Source of the DNA: Blattamonas nauphoetae
Lineage: Eukaryota; Preaxostyla; Oxymonadida
Direction: 5' to 3'
Assembly (NCBI GenBank): GCA_033064195.1
Contig: JARBJD010000009.1
Coordinates: 62,001-126,000 of the forward strand
Length of the DNA: 64,000 bases
Part shown: positions 1 through 11,199 of the stretch, in pieces
Numbering within the stretch: the stretch's first letter is position 1
How the letters are laid out: each line of letters starts with the position of its first letter
Translations under genes and position numbers: made by a program
Notes under the pieces: model-generated
Told to the model about the DNA's origin: nothing
The model's database searches: none
The model's input: the letters and a program-made list of their open reading frames with translations, nothing else

Positions 1-181
1 CATTCACGAGGTCAGAGGAGTAAGCTTTCATGATCAACTCAAGTCCTTCCTCGGATATTCAATGACAGTGAGGTTGAGTATTCGAAAATGCAAGCAACAT
101 GAACCAATTCTTGAATGTGTCCCACATATCTACTCAACTTGACAGAAATAAATTCAATGAAATGATGACATAAAAAATAGG

Positions 182-1312
182 TTATTTTTTCCTCAAAACG
201 ACACCTAATGTGATTCCAACAATGGCCCCAGCTGCGATCAGGATTCCGAGAATGAGTAACACTAATCCACATGTCAGTTTTTTGTTTCTCTTTGTATGCT
301 TTTCGGCCTTCGCCAGATCATCTGCACCACCTTCAATTCTCTGTGCAGCTGTGTACGCATTGTCTTCAGCAATTCCTGTGAGTGGAGAGAGACGAGAAGA
401 CATAGAGATCATGGGAAATGGAGAGGAGTGGAATTACAATAAGAAACAGAATCATAAAAATGTAAAGGAAGAGACATAAGGGAAGAGGGAGGATGAGAGG
501 GATGACAAACGCAGCATGTCTGTTTGTTGATTCAGAAGATGATTCATATCTTGTGTCATCTCATTGACCACTTGTGTATCACGCTAAGAATAATAGATGA
601 ATAAAAAAAAAGAGATTGATCAAGGAAAACAACAGGATGAGCGATGAGAAAATATTGTGTCTGAAAGTGGATCTTTCTATTTCCTACAGACATAAAGCTC
701 ATGGATTTGCTCGTTCCTATCTTGTAGAATAGCTGCTTGGTAAGTTGCCTGACTCTGCTCCTGTTGTTGAGCTTCTTCTCTTAACAGGTCAAAATATCAT
801 TGAAATGTAAGCAAATACCGTTGCTGTTCGTATAATTTATCTTCTCTAAACAAAAAATGTGAGAAAAGTTTCGTCAAACGGCGATTGCATTGCACGCTGT
901 TGTTGTTTCAGAAGTTTGTTGTTGATCGTTGTTTTCTTCTCGTTAAAAGTTCGCTCACAATCTGACAATGCTGATGCAAGAGCATCAAGGGCAAATCCTG
1001 CCTGAGCGTTCGACCGATTTTCGTTTTTCAGTCTTTGACATTCGGTACCTGTTCGAAGAGATAAGACAACCGAGAACGATACAAACCATAGACCCTGAGC
1101 TTTCTCGTGATGTCAGAAAATACATTATTAACATCCTGAGTCTTTCTGCAGAAATTGGGTTTGTGATAGACATTAGTGTGGCCAGATTAAGGAGAAATTG
1201 TATGATGAAAAGAGAAATGATACGAAGTCAAATTATTAATTGTAGAGGAAAGTTCATCCACATTTCGTTGTAGGGAAGCGATTTTTGGATCCTCGAGACG
1301 TGATGCACACAT
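182..1312 (-). CDS. Syntaxin, Qa-SNARE (seven exons)
   Basis: A Qa-type SNARE acts in membrane fusion, anchored by its C-terminal helix in an endomembrane. I can place seven exons (1224-1312, 1087-1145, 880-1048, 819-845, 692-779, 511-583, 182-375) that join in phase into 232 residues starting MCASRLEDPKIASL. The N-terminal part resembles the helical Habc region (RNVDELSSTINNL). The SNARE motif follows and includes the segment LNQQTDML, whose central Gln is the expected zero-layer residue. It is followed by a basic stretch (KHTKRNKK) and one hydrophobic helix of about 22 residues ending LRKK. Introns are 34 to about 135 nt; donors include GTTTGT and GTCTGT. The gene starts only 48 bp after the stop of the upstream kinase-HECT gene on the same strand. 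The syntaxin assignment is strong; the subtype (Pep12/syntaxin-7-like is my guess) is not settled. Confidence 0.85.
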
Positions 1313-1359
1313 TCCCGGAAGAAAAAACTTGGTTAAGGGTGATCTATGGCGAAACTCAG

Positions 1360-3285
1360 CTAATGTTCACTGAAGTGATCCCTCAATTCTTCAGGGGTGA
1401 TTGATCGCAAAAATGATTCTGGAATCAGGCTTTGTACTCGCATTCGGACAGCGTCGAGTGGTGGGAGATACCATCTCAGAATTTCGAGCATTGCCTGTTC
1501 TTTCGATGCTTGAAGAGATTCATCAGTCACCAATCTCAGATTTCCAGCGGTACACAAATTTGAAACGGTTGTATCAGGAAGGGTGACAGAAAAAGTGTGC
1601 TCATCGTCACTCTGCTTGTTGATGAGGGTAGTGTTGTTTATCTCATCGAAAAGCTGTCTGGACACAAACTGAAGATCACGTGGGTCGAGTGGACGCCCAC
1701 AAATTTGTCGCCAGAAGAAAAGATCGAGAGTGATTGGAATTTTGATATTGTTCAAAAGACAAAGAGAGATTAAGATGCCAACAAGACTAAAGTACCGCAG
1801 AGAATGTGGCCGTTGTTTTTCGGAACGATGTGAAATCGAATATTCGGTGTCATTTTTGGTAAAAATACCAATTTTCGTCTGGTCGATGAAGAGGGCAAAA
1901 AGGTCATCAATAAGATTTGTGAGTGTCTTCCGATGACGAACACCATCAATCATGTAAGTTACAACCGGCGTTTTGTTTAAAGTTTTCACGGACATTGGGA
2001 ATAGTGTGTTGCATGTTGAATCAGGAAGTGTTCTGTGTTCCACGTCTATATGGACCTCCCCTGATTCTCTTTGACAGAGAAGAATATGCTGACATTGTGC
2101 AAATCTGTTGTCGAAACTTTCCATCGATGTTTCGGATGGTAGTGGCTCCAAGAGGAGAATGTGGAGATCCTTGGTGAAGAGGGTGAGTGTTGACGTCGAT
2201 CGAAGATAGCTCACTGCAGATATTAATCTTGGATGTGCAAGTAGCTGTCTCGCAGTTGGACGTCGATCGGCATTCTGACAAAAGATAAGAGGGGGAAATA
2301 ATGTGGCAGATGGGAGCAGACGTTATCCAACATTTTTCGCAATATATCATAGAAGATGGGGTGTTCTGTATCATAAGGATAAATGTCAAATGAGCTATCC
2401 AGCACGTTTCTTGTTATCTGAAGAATCGTTGCATCTTCACCGAAGATTGATTTGTGGTACACGATTTCATGGAGAATCAACCCGATCGCCCATATATCGA
2501 CTCGTGAGTCATATCTGCGAAGGTACGAGATGAAAAGAAGATACTGTGCTCCTTCGAGAAGGGTTTCAATTGGTCGAACTGGACTAGGAAGCATGAGAGG
2601 GGAGAAGAGGACACTCGTCATTGGGATATGGTGCACTCACCTTTTGACCGTTACTCTGAGTCATCTTCACAGCACGTTGGAAATCAGCTACCAAGAAATT
2701 GAGGAATCAGATTGACAGACTATATCGAACGGGTCGATTTGGTTCGAGAAAGATGTAGTGTGGTTTGATTCCTCGATGTATGTACTTTTCATGCATTGTT
2801 TCGAAGGGCAGGATGAGCTGTGCGATCAGAAGGAGGAGAGACTTGGGTTGAAGATGATGAGAGATCCGAAACAAACATCATCTGTCCATTTTCGATCTTC
2901 AGTCTTCCATTTCATCATAAGCCGACTTAAGTTTGTTTCAGGAAGAACATCAAATACGCCAAATACTTCGTCATTGACTGGGAAGTACTCCCATTGAGTG
3001 TATTTGGCGGCACACGGAACCCCTTCTGTATGGACGAGTTCATCAACAACATCTCGATCATATTCAAGACTTGTTAGGAGTCGTTCATTGACCTGGTCTG
3101 CGTATCGAACAGCTTTGTGGTAAAGATCGTCAAAGACGCAATAGAAGACTGTTGACCGAGGAGAAACCCCATAACGTTCTTGAATTGTCCCTACAAAATA
3201 AAATTGAATGAGAAGTACATTTGCATCTCGTATGATCGATGGTGTTCTGGGTGTGTTGGGAGGTCATTTCGATCTCGCCCTCCAT
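1360..3285 (-). CDS. Pseudokinase fused to a truncated HECT domain
   Basis: The first half reads as a protein kinase fold. It has an N-lobe (WTIQERYGVS, then a candidate lysine in LYHKAVRY), a catalytic-loop equivalent IHRGIKPHYIFL, a DFG equivalent TDFQRAV, subdomain IX DSRVDIWAIGLILHE, and subdomain XI ADRRPTARQLLAHP. HRD has become HRG, the loop Asn is Tyr, and DFG is DFQ, so phosphotransfer is unlikely. The same frame continues into a HECT N-lobe: LIDDLFALF, GIFTKNDTEYSI, SLVGILISLCLLNNIKI, GRPLDPRDLQ, and ends soon after ITPEELRDHF. That is where the N-lobe of a HECT ligase ends. The C-lobe with the catalytic Cys is absent, and the next gene begins 48 bp on. Introns that can be placed include one at 3191-3218, one with donor GTTTGT near 2870, one near 2700 and one near 2300. 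The join at 2530-2620 (activation segment) is unresolved. Residue identities are seen; loss of activity is inferred. Confidence 0.65.
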
Positions 3286-3917
3286 TATTTTTGGACATAG
3301 ATTTTTCTGTCTTCGTCGATCATGCGACTGTAATTCTGCATTTTCCCGATGATTCTTCATATTCAAACACTTTTCATGAAAAAATCATTGTTTAGACAGG
3401 AGAGCCGACTTTTGATTCCAGATGTCATTGTTCCTTGGGATCAATAAAGAAAATGAACCAACAAAAGGCTAGAGGATCAATATATGACAATTGTCTCGAC
3501 AATAATACCAAAAAAGTGTACGTTAACTCTTCAATACGAGAGGATGGCCTTGATGGACAGGGTCTGAAACGGGTGAATTGTTTTCTCACTGAAATTCAAA
3601 ATATTTCAATGCTGTCGAAAAGGCGATCATCAAAGAAGTTTTCGAAGAGCCAACAATCATCAAAACAGATCTGACAGTTCCAAGATGACTGATAATGGAA
3701 AGATCAATTCACATTCCACATCCTTCAGTAAGCGATGACCACACCAAACTCGAGGCCAAACGCGACTGGTTTGTCTTTTTTCTCAGAGTTATCCTCTTTT
3801 CATTTGATGAAACATCTTAATACATGCAGAACAAACTTCTGTTCTTGATGGTGTGTTTTTTCTGCTTTTTTCAAAAGTTACTCCTTTCTTGTCACGTATA
3901 TAGCACTTCACAGCGCG
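3286..3917. other. Intergenic stretch between divergent genes
   Basis: This region lies between the kinase-HECT gene (minus) and the next plus-strand gene, so it should hold both promoters. It is AT-rich with only short open frames of no recognisable content. An ATG near 3684 could begin an alternative upstream exon of the plus-strand gene (a GTAAGC donor follows at about 3710), but I cannot join it convincingly. Confidence 0.4.
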
Positions 3918-4925
3918 ATGAAAGATTCGTTACCCATCCAACCTGACCAACAGCCAAAAGAAGCGCCAAAAGGTATTGCTAATGTTCTCCCGACACAAAA
4001 ATCTCAATATCATTGATTTCTTTATCTAAATGTCTTCTCATAATGTCGATATTTTTCAACTAATCCAGCACCACCATCACTCGGAATGACAGGGTTTGGC
4101 GACCTCAATCGTGCACATCGCTCTCAATCACTTTTCGTTAAATCATCTCACCGCACTCCCTACAATTATGCCACTGATCGCCCCCAACCATTTGACCCAC
4201 GGCAGGCTTTTGAACAAGCTCGATCACTTGCAACAGATACTTCTCTCCCCAAATCATCTCTCCAACTCGAAGAAACAAGCACGCTCCTTCATCCATCAGA
4301 TGTGCAGCAAATCACAAAACTCGACGAATCTAAACTAACTCCCGAACAACAAGGTCCACGCCGCCGATACACCATTTCATCAGTCCAACGTGGCGAAAAA
4401 ATCCCATCTCAATTCAAAGACGTTCTTTTGCGAAGCCAAGATTTTGCGAAGCGAAACAAACCCAAACAACCTGAACCCGCTCCACAAATAAGTCCTTCAG
4501 AGCAGGATGCAGCTGCCCTTGCCGCTGCCGCAGTAGCAGCCGAAAGGATGCGACAAAATGCTGGTCCAATCCAGGTTCCATTTGAATCACTCCTCCTCTC
4601 ATCAGGCGCACCCGAACCTCATCCGTCACCCCCAATGAAGCGGACACAGATGCCCAAGCGACAACCAAGCGAAGAATCACCGAAAGGCACCAAAACAGAA
4701 CCGAAGCCTGATGAGATTGAAACTGTTGTAGAACCAGAAAAATCACCACCTCCAGAAATTTTGAAAGATGAAGAAGAGCCAAAGGGAATAGAGGAGACCG
4801 GCAAAGACATTCAGGAAGAGGAAAGGCCCGAAGATGACGAAGAGAAGCCAGATGAGCAGCAAGACGAAGAAGTCTTCGGTCTCCAATACCAAGATGCGAT
4901 TCTGGATTTTGCTCTTCATCCTTAA
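3918..4925 (+). CDS. Hypothetical disordered protein with acidic C-terminus
   Basis: Two exons, 3918-3972 and 4069-4925, join in phase through a GTATTG...AATCCAG intron into 303 residues starting MKDSLPIQPDQQ. I do not recognise a family. The N-terminal third is Ser/Thr/Arg-rich (FGDLNRAHRSQSLF, YTISSVQRGEKIP). An Ala-rich stretch (DAAALAAAAVAAERMR) could be a short helix. The last 90 residues are rich in Glu, Lys and Pro, and the protein ends FGLQYQDAILDFALHP, a hydrophobic patch that could be a binding motif. No membrane segment or signal peptide is seen. It is convergent with the K+ transporter gene downstream, 310 bp away; that gap (4926-5235) shows nothing recognisable. The coding call rests on open length, clean splicing and composition. 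Confidence 0.6.
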
Positions 4926-5235
4926 AGTCTTCCACTTCATAAGACAATTCTAATCTTCTGTCGGATTATTTCTCATCCTTTTTGATGTGCCCTTGACCCA
5001 TTCAATCATTTGGACCTGTTTCCTGCTTTCTAAAATCCACAAAACTGGAGGAGATGAATGTTTTGAAATTGATATCGTGAGATCGCGAAAATCAGTGGAT
5101 CTGCCCTCAGATTGTATCGATGGGAAAAGTCGATCCTTCTGAAAAGAAAGATTTTGACAAAATCGGGTAGTTTTTAGGCGAGAGCAAAATCATGGTGAAA
5201 TGAAAGTAAGAAATTTCTATCAATCAAGATGGTTG

Positions 5236-8200
5236 TCAAGAATCAAAGAATCTCTCGTCTTCATCAACCAAATTATTATTTTGAAGAGGCATCGATCCAG
5301 GACGTGGTGATTCCGTGAGCGGTTGCGTGGCAGAGTGAGGTCGGGGTGGTTCCGAGTGAGACAGTTGTGGTGGGACGAACAAGTTCATCAGGGCATCAAC
5401 TCCGGTCGCTGGCGAGTCGTGGTGCTCTCCCTCGCTGGGCGTGCTGATCCTCTCCATCGACGACACGTGGTGGAAGGAGGTGGAGGGGATGAGTCCCGGT
5501 GATTGTGTGCCCGACAGAAGAGACACCAGCGATCTCGACGCGGGAATCTCAAACACCCTCGACTTCTGCCTGCCTGGCGACGTTGGGCTTGTGCCTGGCG
5601 CGGGGGAGGACGGACGATGCTCTTCGAACTCGCCCGCGTGGAGAGTGTCCTCGCTCAGTCCGTCGTCGTCGTCCCCGTCGCCAGGAACGAGAGGGACTGT
5701 TGCGAGTGGGTCATCGTCGAAGTCGCTTTGATCGTCCGCGTCTGCTTCTTTGAGGTGGCCGATGGTCGACGAGAGCTCGAAGAAGGAGTCCTGCGTCTGG
5801 TTGAGCGGCGTCAGTTCGGGTGCTGCGTTTTGGTTGGTCGTCGGCTGCACTACCATTGCCAATGCAATGCCCTCGCCCGATGTCAGAGTGTTCGTCGGCG
5901 ACTCCTGCGACGGCGGGACGGAAGGGAGCATCAGATCCTCTGCTGTGAGAGGCCGCGACGGGTGAGGGGCGTGGTCCTTCGTCAGCACTCTTCGGAACTC
6001 GTCGGAGATACCCGCAACGGTCATGAAGTTCTGCGCCTCGACGTCGGGAACGGTCATCATCTCCGACGACGACGTGGCGGGGGGAGTGAGCGACTTGATC
6101 ACTTCCGACTGGCTCTTCTGCATCCTCGTCTTTCTGCCCCTCCGCTTCTTCGCCTGCGTCAGCTTCATCTTCCGCAGTTCGTTCCACGGGAGTAGCTGCA
6201 GAACCTCTTCCGGTGCTCCTTTGAACGACGACACCGAAATCGAGCGATCAATCGACGTCGGCATCTCTCGATGCTTTCCCAGCAGCATCAGAAACGTCAA
6301 AACGAGGCGACTGAACACATTCAGACTGGCACAGAACGAGAGCGACAGGTTGGTCGGAGCGACTGCGCCTGTGCTGAGTCCGACAGTGCCGTACGCAGAC
6401 GACACTTCGAAGAGGACTTTGAGCGGTGTGACGTTGGCAGTCACGTCATCCACGCGACGCGCCTCAGACACGATCAGCACCACCCACGCGAGGAACATCC
6501 ACAGCACGTCGCGAAGGAGGGGCTGGTTCTGCTGCGTCTCGCCCAAGTCCTGCAGGAGTCGGTAGAAGGCGAGGAGGACGGGATGGCGGGTCAAGAAACT
6601 GGGCTTCTCTTCGACAGCATCAGGGTGCTCGTTGTCCCCGTCTGAATTGGCTTCCACAGGCGAGCGGACGAGGGGAGTGGTGGTGTCGTCGGGATCGTCT
6701 GCTTTGGTGACGAGATCGTCGTCTGATGAAACGTGCAGAGTTGGTTCTGGTTGTGTTGGATAGACGGGAGGACGAGAGAACGGTTTCGAGGCAGGCTGGA
6801 CGGGAGTGGCCGAGCGTGGTGCCGTGAGCTGGTCCGAAGACGAGTGCGACCGTTGGTGGGTCGGCAGTGGAGCGGCAGGTGGCGAGCGGAGAGGGTCCGG
6901 CGAGGCCAGCGACTGCTCCTTCTGCACGTCCGCTGGAGTTTCTGTTTGCGTCTTCAGCTCTTTCTCAACCGAAGTTGATGGCGGTCGAAGAGGAGTCTGC
7001 GATTGCGGGGGGCTTTCAGGAATTGGGATGAGAGTGTCGGCGGGCGAGCTGAAGTGCTGGATGGTGTGAGCATTCTCCGGGAAGAGGAGCGGCGGAGACA
7101 CCGCTTGGGTCATGTCCGACGTCGGAAAGACGTGCATCGACACAGCCATCTGCGACGTCGGGAGAGAAGCAGAGTTCCGCCCGTCTCGTCCGCGTGTCGG
7201 AGTGAAGAACCGCTGGTCGAATGTGGTGAGCTGGTCGTCCGACGCCATGTCCGAGTTGAAGGTGAGCATGTTGAGCATCATGTTCCGCGTGGGGGCCTTT
7301 TGAATGGTGTCGTACACAGCGTCATTCCAGTTGTCTCCGTCCTCTGCCTCAATCGTCGGAACGATGATGGGCATGATTCGCCGCCGCTTTGTGAGGAACT
7401 TGTCGGACTTGCGTTTGCTCTGCGTGGCCCTCGTCTGATACAGCAGCGAGGCATGACCCGCTCCCGGCTTGATCGGGATCGCCTTCCTCGTTTGGAAGGA
7501 GGAGCTGTATTGGGACTGCTGCCGTCTTCGGTCTGACACGTCTTGCGAAGGCGATGCGAACAGCTTGGCGAGATCGGACTTCGACCACTGATCCTTCCTC
7601 AGCGTGTCTGAGTTGTGGGTTTGGAGTTGACCGCGAGAGCGAGAGGAGAGAGGCGAGTCTGTCCTCGTGCGTGATGACGAAATTGTCATTTCTGATGGTT
7701 GTAGACCAAACTGAACGTGGGCGGGCTGCGTTGGAGTCTGTGGAAGTTCTTGCTGTGCTCGTTCTGCCTCTCCGCCAGCCACTTTCGTCCCTCCCGTTCT
7801 CCACAACGTCCCGTCGTCCTCTTCCACCACATCCAGCGACCCAACAAACGGCGAGTTCACTCCTGGCCGCTCCTGCTGCAGAGAGCTCATTGAATGCCTG
7901 AATGGGCCTTGGCTCTCTCCGAGTCCGCCGATTGTGTTGACCGAGTTTGGGTGCTCGCTGGAAGACTGTCGGCTGGCTTTGCTGTCCATCTGGACGAGTC
8001 GCTTGCGTTTCCGATCCCGCCGTTGCCGACTCATTTTAGCGAGTCGCTTCTGCTCTTTTTGGAGTCGCTGCTTTTCGAGGTGTTCTTCAAGCGACGGGAT
8101 CTCGCTCAGATGGAAGTTGTGGTGGACAGGGACGACGGTGTCATCGCTCGAGGTTGTTGTTGAAGTGTCCGACCACTCATCGAACGCGTCCTTCTTCCCT

Positions 8201-10515
8201 CTCCGTTCTCTCCTCCTCTTCTTCCTCCGCTTCCGCTTCTTTTCCCTCACCCTGTCTGCATCGAGGGCAGTGTTCACTTCTGCTTCAATCTGTTCCTGCA
8301 CTTCCTCGTCGTCCATCGGAACTGTGGTGGCGTGGAGGGTGAGTGTGAAGGGGTAGATGGACACAAGCATGGTCAGGCAGAGCAGAGTGATGGAACCCGA
8401 GTGGAGAGACCCGATGTCCACGAACGAGATGCCGCCACAGCGATTCGAGATGCTTTGGCAGAAAAGGGCGAGAATGCGGCCAAAACGGGTTGTCTCAAGT
8501 GTATTTCCTTCGACAATGTCCAGAATAGCAAGAAGGACGAATTCGACGAGACATATGGAAAGATAAGCGACTGTGAGAACGATGCTTTCGATGGTCCCGA
8601 AAAGACCAGTATAGATCTTTCGTGAATGCTCGAGCACGTAATTCCAAACAAGCATTTGACCAAGCTCGTCTTCGTCTTCATGATTATCATGTGAACGAGA
8701 TTGAACACTTGGGAGAGAAGCATTGGAGTTTGAGTTCTGATTGGCCTCGGTTTGTTCGTTTTCATTTTTTTGTTTGGCCTTTGCACTTCTTTTTCTGGAT
8801 ACTCGTCGAAGAAAGCGAATCCAGATCGAAAATGGGACGGGAAAGAACCCTGGAGCACCAGCGAGAATCCCGATGCAGCTAAAAATCGAAATGAAGTAAT
8901 GATAATTGTTGTGGAGATTCATCAATGATGAATCATCACAAACCAATCCACCAGAGGTAAATGAAGCGACAGCCAGGACAAATGAGAACCAGAGAACAGA
9001 ACCGTAGCTTTCCGCCTGTTTGCTCGTTGTTTTCAAGCCCCATGCCTGCATCATATCTTTTCCGACGATTGAACGAGCACTGGGGACAGAGATAATATAT
9101 ATCGAGAACAATAATGTCAGGACAACGATCCAGAGGAGAACGTAGGCGATCATGGCTTTGACAATTGATTTCATGGCCTGATATTCCAGAGAGAAATAGT
9201 AAAGCGGAATCGACCCTTTTTCCTCATCTTCAGTATGGGTTGCAGGGGCCACATATCCAGTATTGCGGATCTCTGCAACAACCTGTTTTCCGTCGTCTTG
9301 AGGAGGATAAAGGTGAGATAATGACGAGACTGTGAGTTGATGTGTGGAAGTTGGTGATGAATCGAGTTGAGAGTTTCGTGGAGCTGTTGAGGGTCGTTGA
9401 ATCGTTTCGATTGCTGAGATGAGAGTCGATGCAGCTTCTGGGGTCAATGTTGCGGATTGACTTGTTCTGTATTTGCGATTTGGGGCTGCTCGCTTGATAT
9501 GAAGAACATTTTTTGGTTGACTTTGGACTGTTCCAGGTTGGGCTGTAAATTGAATGTTTTGAGGGTAATCATTGTTGGCTGCTGCGTCAACAGCAGTCTG
9601 TGAAGCAGGTATGATCTGCGATGTCCCAGAGGGAGTTATCTGTTGTTGACTTGGAGGACGGAGAATGTCAGTTGCTCGGGGTCGAGCTGTTGGATCATTC
9701 ATCATTGCTCGAGATTTAGACCGTTTAACCTGGCGTGTCTGACCGTATCGAGGATCAAATGTCATCATCGGTGTGACAGCCGGCGGTAATGACGCAGATG
9801 ATGAAGACAAAGTCAGATTTGAGAGAGCGAGATTCGTCCTTGATGCCATACTCTGTTTTGGGAGCTGTATTGTCAAAACAGGTGATGGTGCCAAGTATGA
9901 AAGTTGTTTTTTCAATGCTTCCAACTCTGCTGGAGTTTTTCTGATGGTTTGCGGTCTGGTTGTCGTGTCAATCTGAGTATCATCACTAACGCTGTCAGGA
10001 GGATATTCACCATGAATTTCCTGGTCAATCGTCTTTTTCATCACAGGTTGATTAAAATGCCGAGAAATATAAATCATACGCGCGATAACAGGCACGATAG
10101 AGACGATGGTGGCACATCCTCCCAGCATGCACAGTACAATTAGCAGTTGGGTCGTAAAACTGGAAGATTGAAGGCTAATTGATGTTATTCCAGTCGAAGT
10201 GAGTCCAGATGCAGCGGTCAGGAGACAATCGACGTACGAGGTGGAACGAGAAGAAAGTTTCAAAAATCCCGACATAATTAAGGTTGAAATCTAGATAAAG
10301 AGGGAAACAATGTACAAAAAGAAGAATGATACGAGGAAATAGGAGAAATGATATGTGAAATACGACGTATGTCGACTTATGAAAGATAGAAATCGATTGG
10401 GCTTGGATGTGGGATTTTCCTCAACAAGGTATTGGTCTCCGACCTTGACAACTTTCTTGTTCTCATTGAAGTTCGGTAGATTACCGATGAGATAGTTAGA
10501 GGTGGATTGGGACAT
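5236..10515 (-). CDS. Trk/HKT-type potassium transporter with giant cytoplasmic loops
   Basis: This is a K+ (or Na+) uptake transporter of the Trk/Ktr/HKT superfamily, expected in the plasma membrane. Counting from the ATG at 10275, the four pore loops can be seen: about residue 20-33 (ASGLTSTGITS), about 440 (ASFTSGGLVCDD), about 615 (SISNRCGGISFVDIG) and about 1295 (SSAYGTVGLSTG). Each carries the filter-type Gly and is flanked by hydrophobic helices. The family is usually 450-700 residues; here the long main exon alone gives 1,679. The excess is two low-complexity loops (about 75-360 and 640-1230) and a long Ser/Pro/Asp-rich tail. A short upstream exon (10309-10515) supplies the start MSQSTSNYLIGN and most of the first membrane helix; it joins in phase if 10291-10308 is an 18-nt intron. 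The loops suggest phosphorylation or scaffold control, which is inference. Confidence 0.82.
10291..10308 (-). other. Candidate 18-nt intron in the Trk gene
   Basis: On the minus strand the 18 bases read GTTTCCCTCTTTATCTAG. They start with GT, end with a pyrimidine-rich tract and TAG, and contain the only in-frame stop between two exons. Removing them makes one continuous hydrophobic helix, SFFFLYIISTLIMSG, just before pore loop 1, as expected for a Trk protein. Confidence 0.5.
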
Positions 10516-11199
10516 TCATGGCCTTGTGTATGGGAGGATCTTCAATCTGAGTGATCATGAACATTTCTGGTGACATTGTTTCATCTCTCATATTTTTCTT
10601 ATCGCAGAGATGTGTGGTTGACAGCAATTCTGTGATGGAGGACTCTCCCACTTGTTTTTTTCAGATCAAACCACAACAAAAAATATGATTTCAGGGTATA
10701 AGGGTGAGATGGCGGTCTTCGAAATCACGCCAACCTGTATTACGAACTTATCCTTCGCCTTTTACTAAAGATAACCGTGCAGGTTGGAGAGCACGTTTGT
10801 GCATTCATACCTTATTTTTGGATGCAATCAATCGATTGCCATTAACATTGTTTTATCTGTCAATGAATCGGATTTGAGTAATTCAATGATGTGTGGATCT
10901 CTGTGATGAGCCGTTAGTCAAACATTGTGGTGATTCAACAATCTGTTGAGGTTCTTATCATTCAGAATAGTTTTTATCGTCCAAGTGATCGAAGAGGAGC
11001 AAGATATTGTGTAAGGCATCTCGACAATTATTTTTGCGAAGGAGACATTTTTGGACAATATCTGTTTCCGAGTGGACGCTAGATTTTAAATCATTCCGAA
11101 ATGTCTTGAAACAACCCAAAAAGAAGGAAAGATGGTTATCGTCCAAATTGGATTGAGTAAATACTTGAAAAACAGAAGAAAGAGTGCATTTTTCAGAAA
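10516..11199. other. Intergenic, no gene seen
   Basis: This 680-bp AT-rich region lies between the 5' end of the Trk gene and the 3' end of the methyltransferase gene, both on the minus strand. It should hold the Trk promoter. The short open frames have no recognisable domain and no splice-consistent extension. Confidence 0.5.

Noticed and set aside
5441-8882. Many plus-strand frames of 60-230 codons opposite the Trk loops
   Set aside because: They are antisense shadows of a GC-rich low-complexity coding region, with Arg/Ser-rich composition and no domain.
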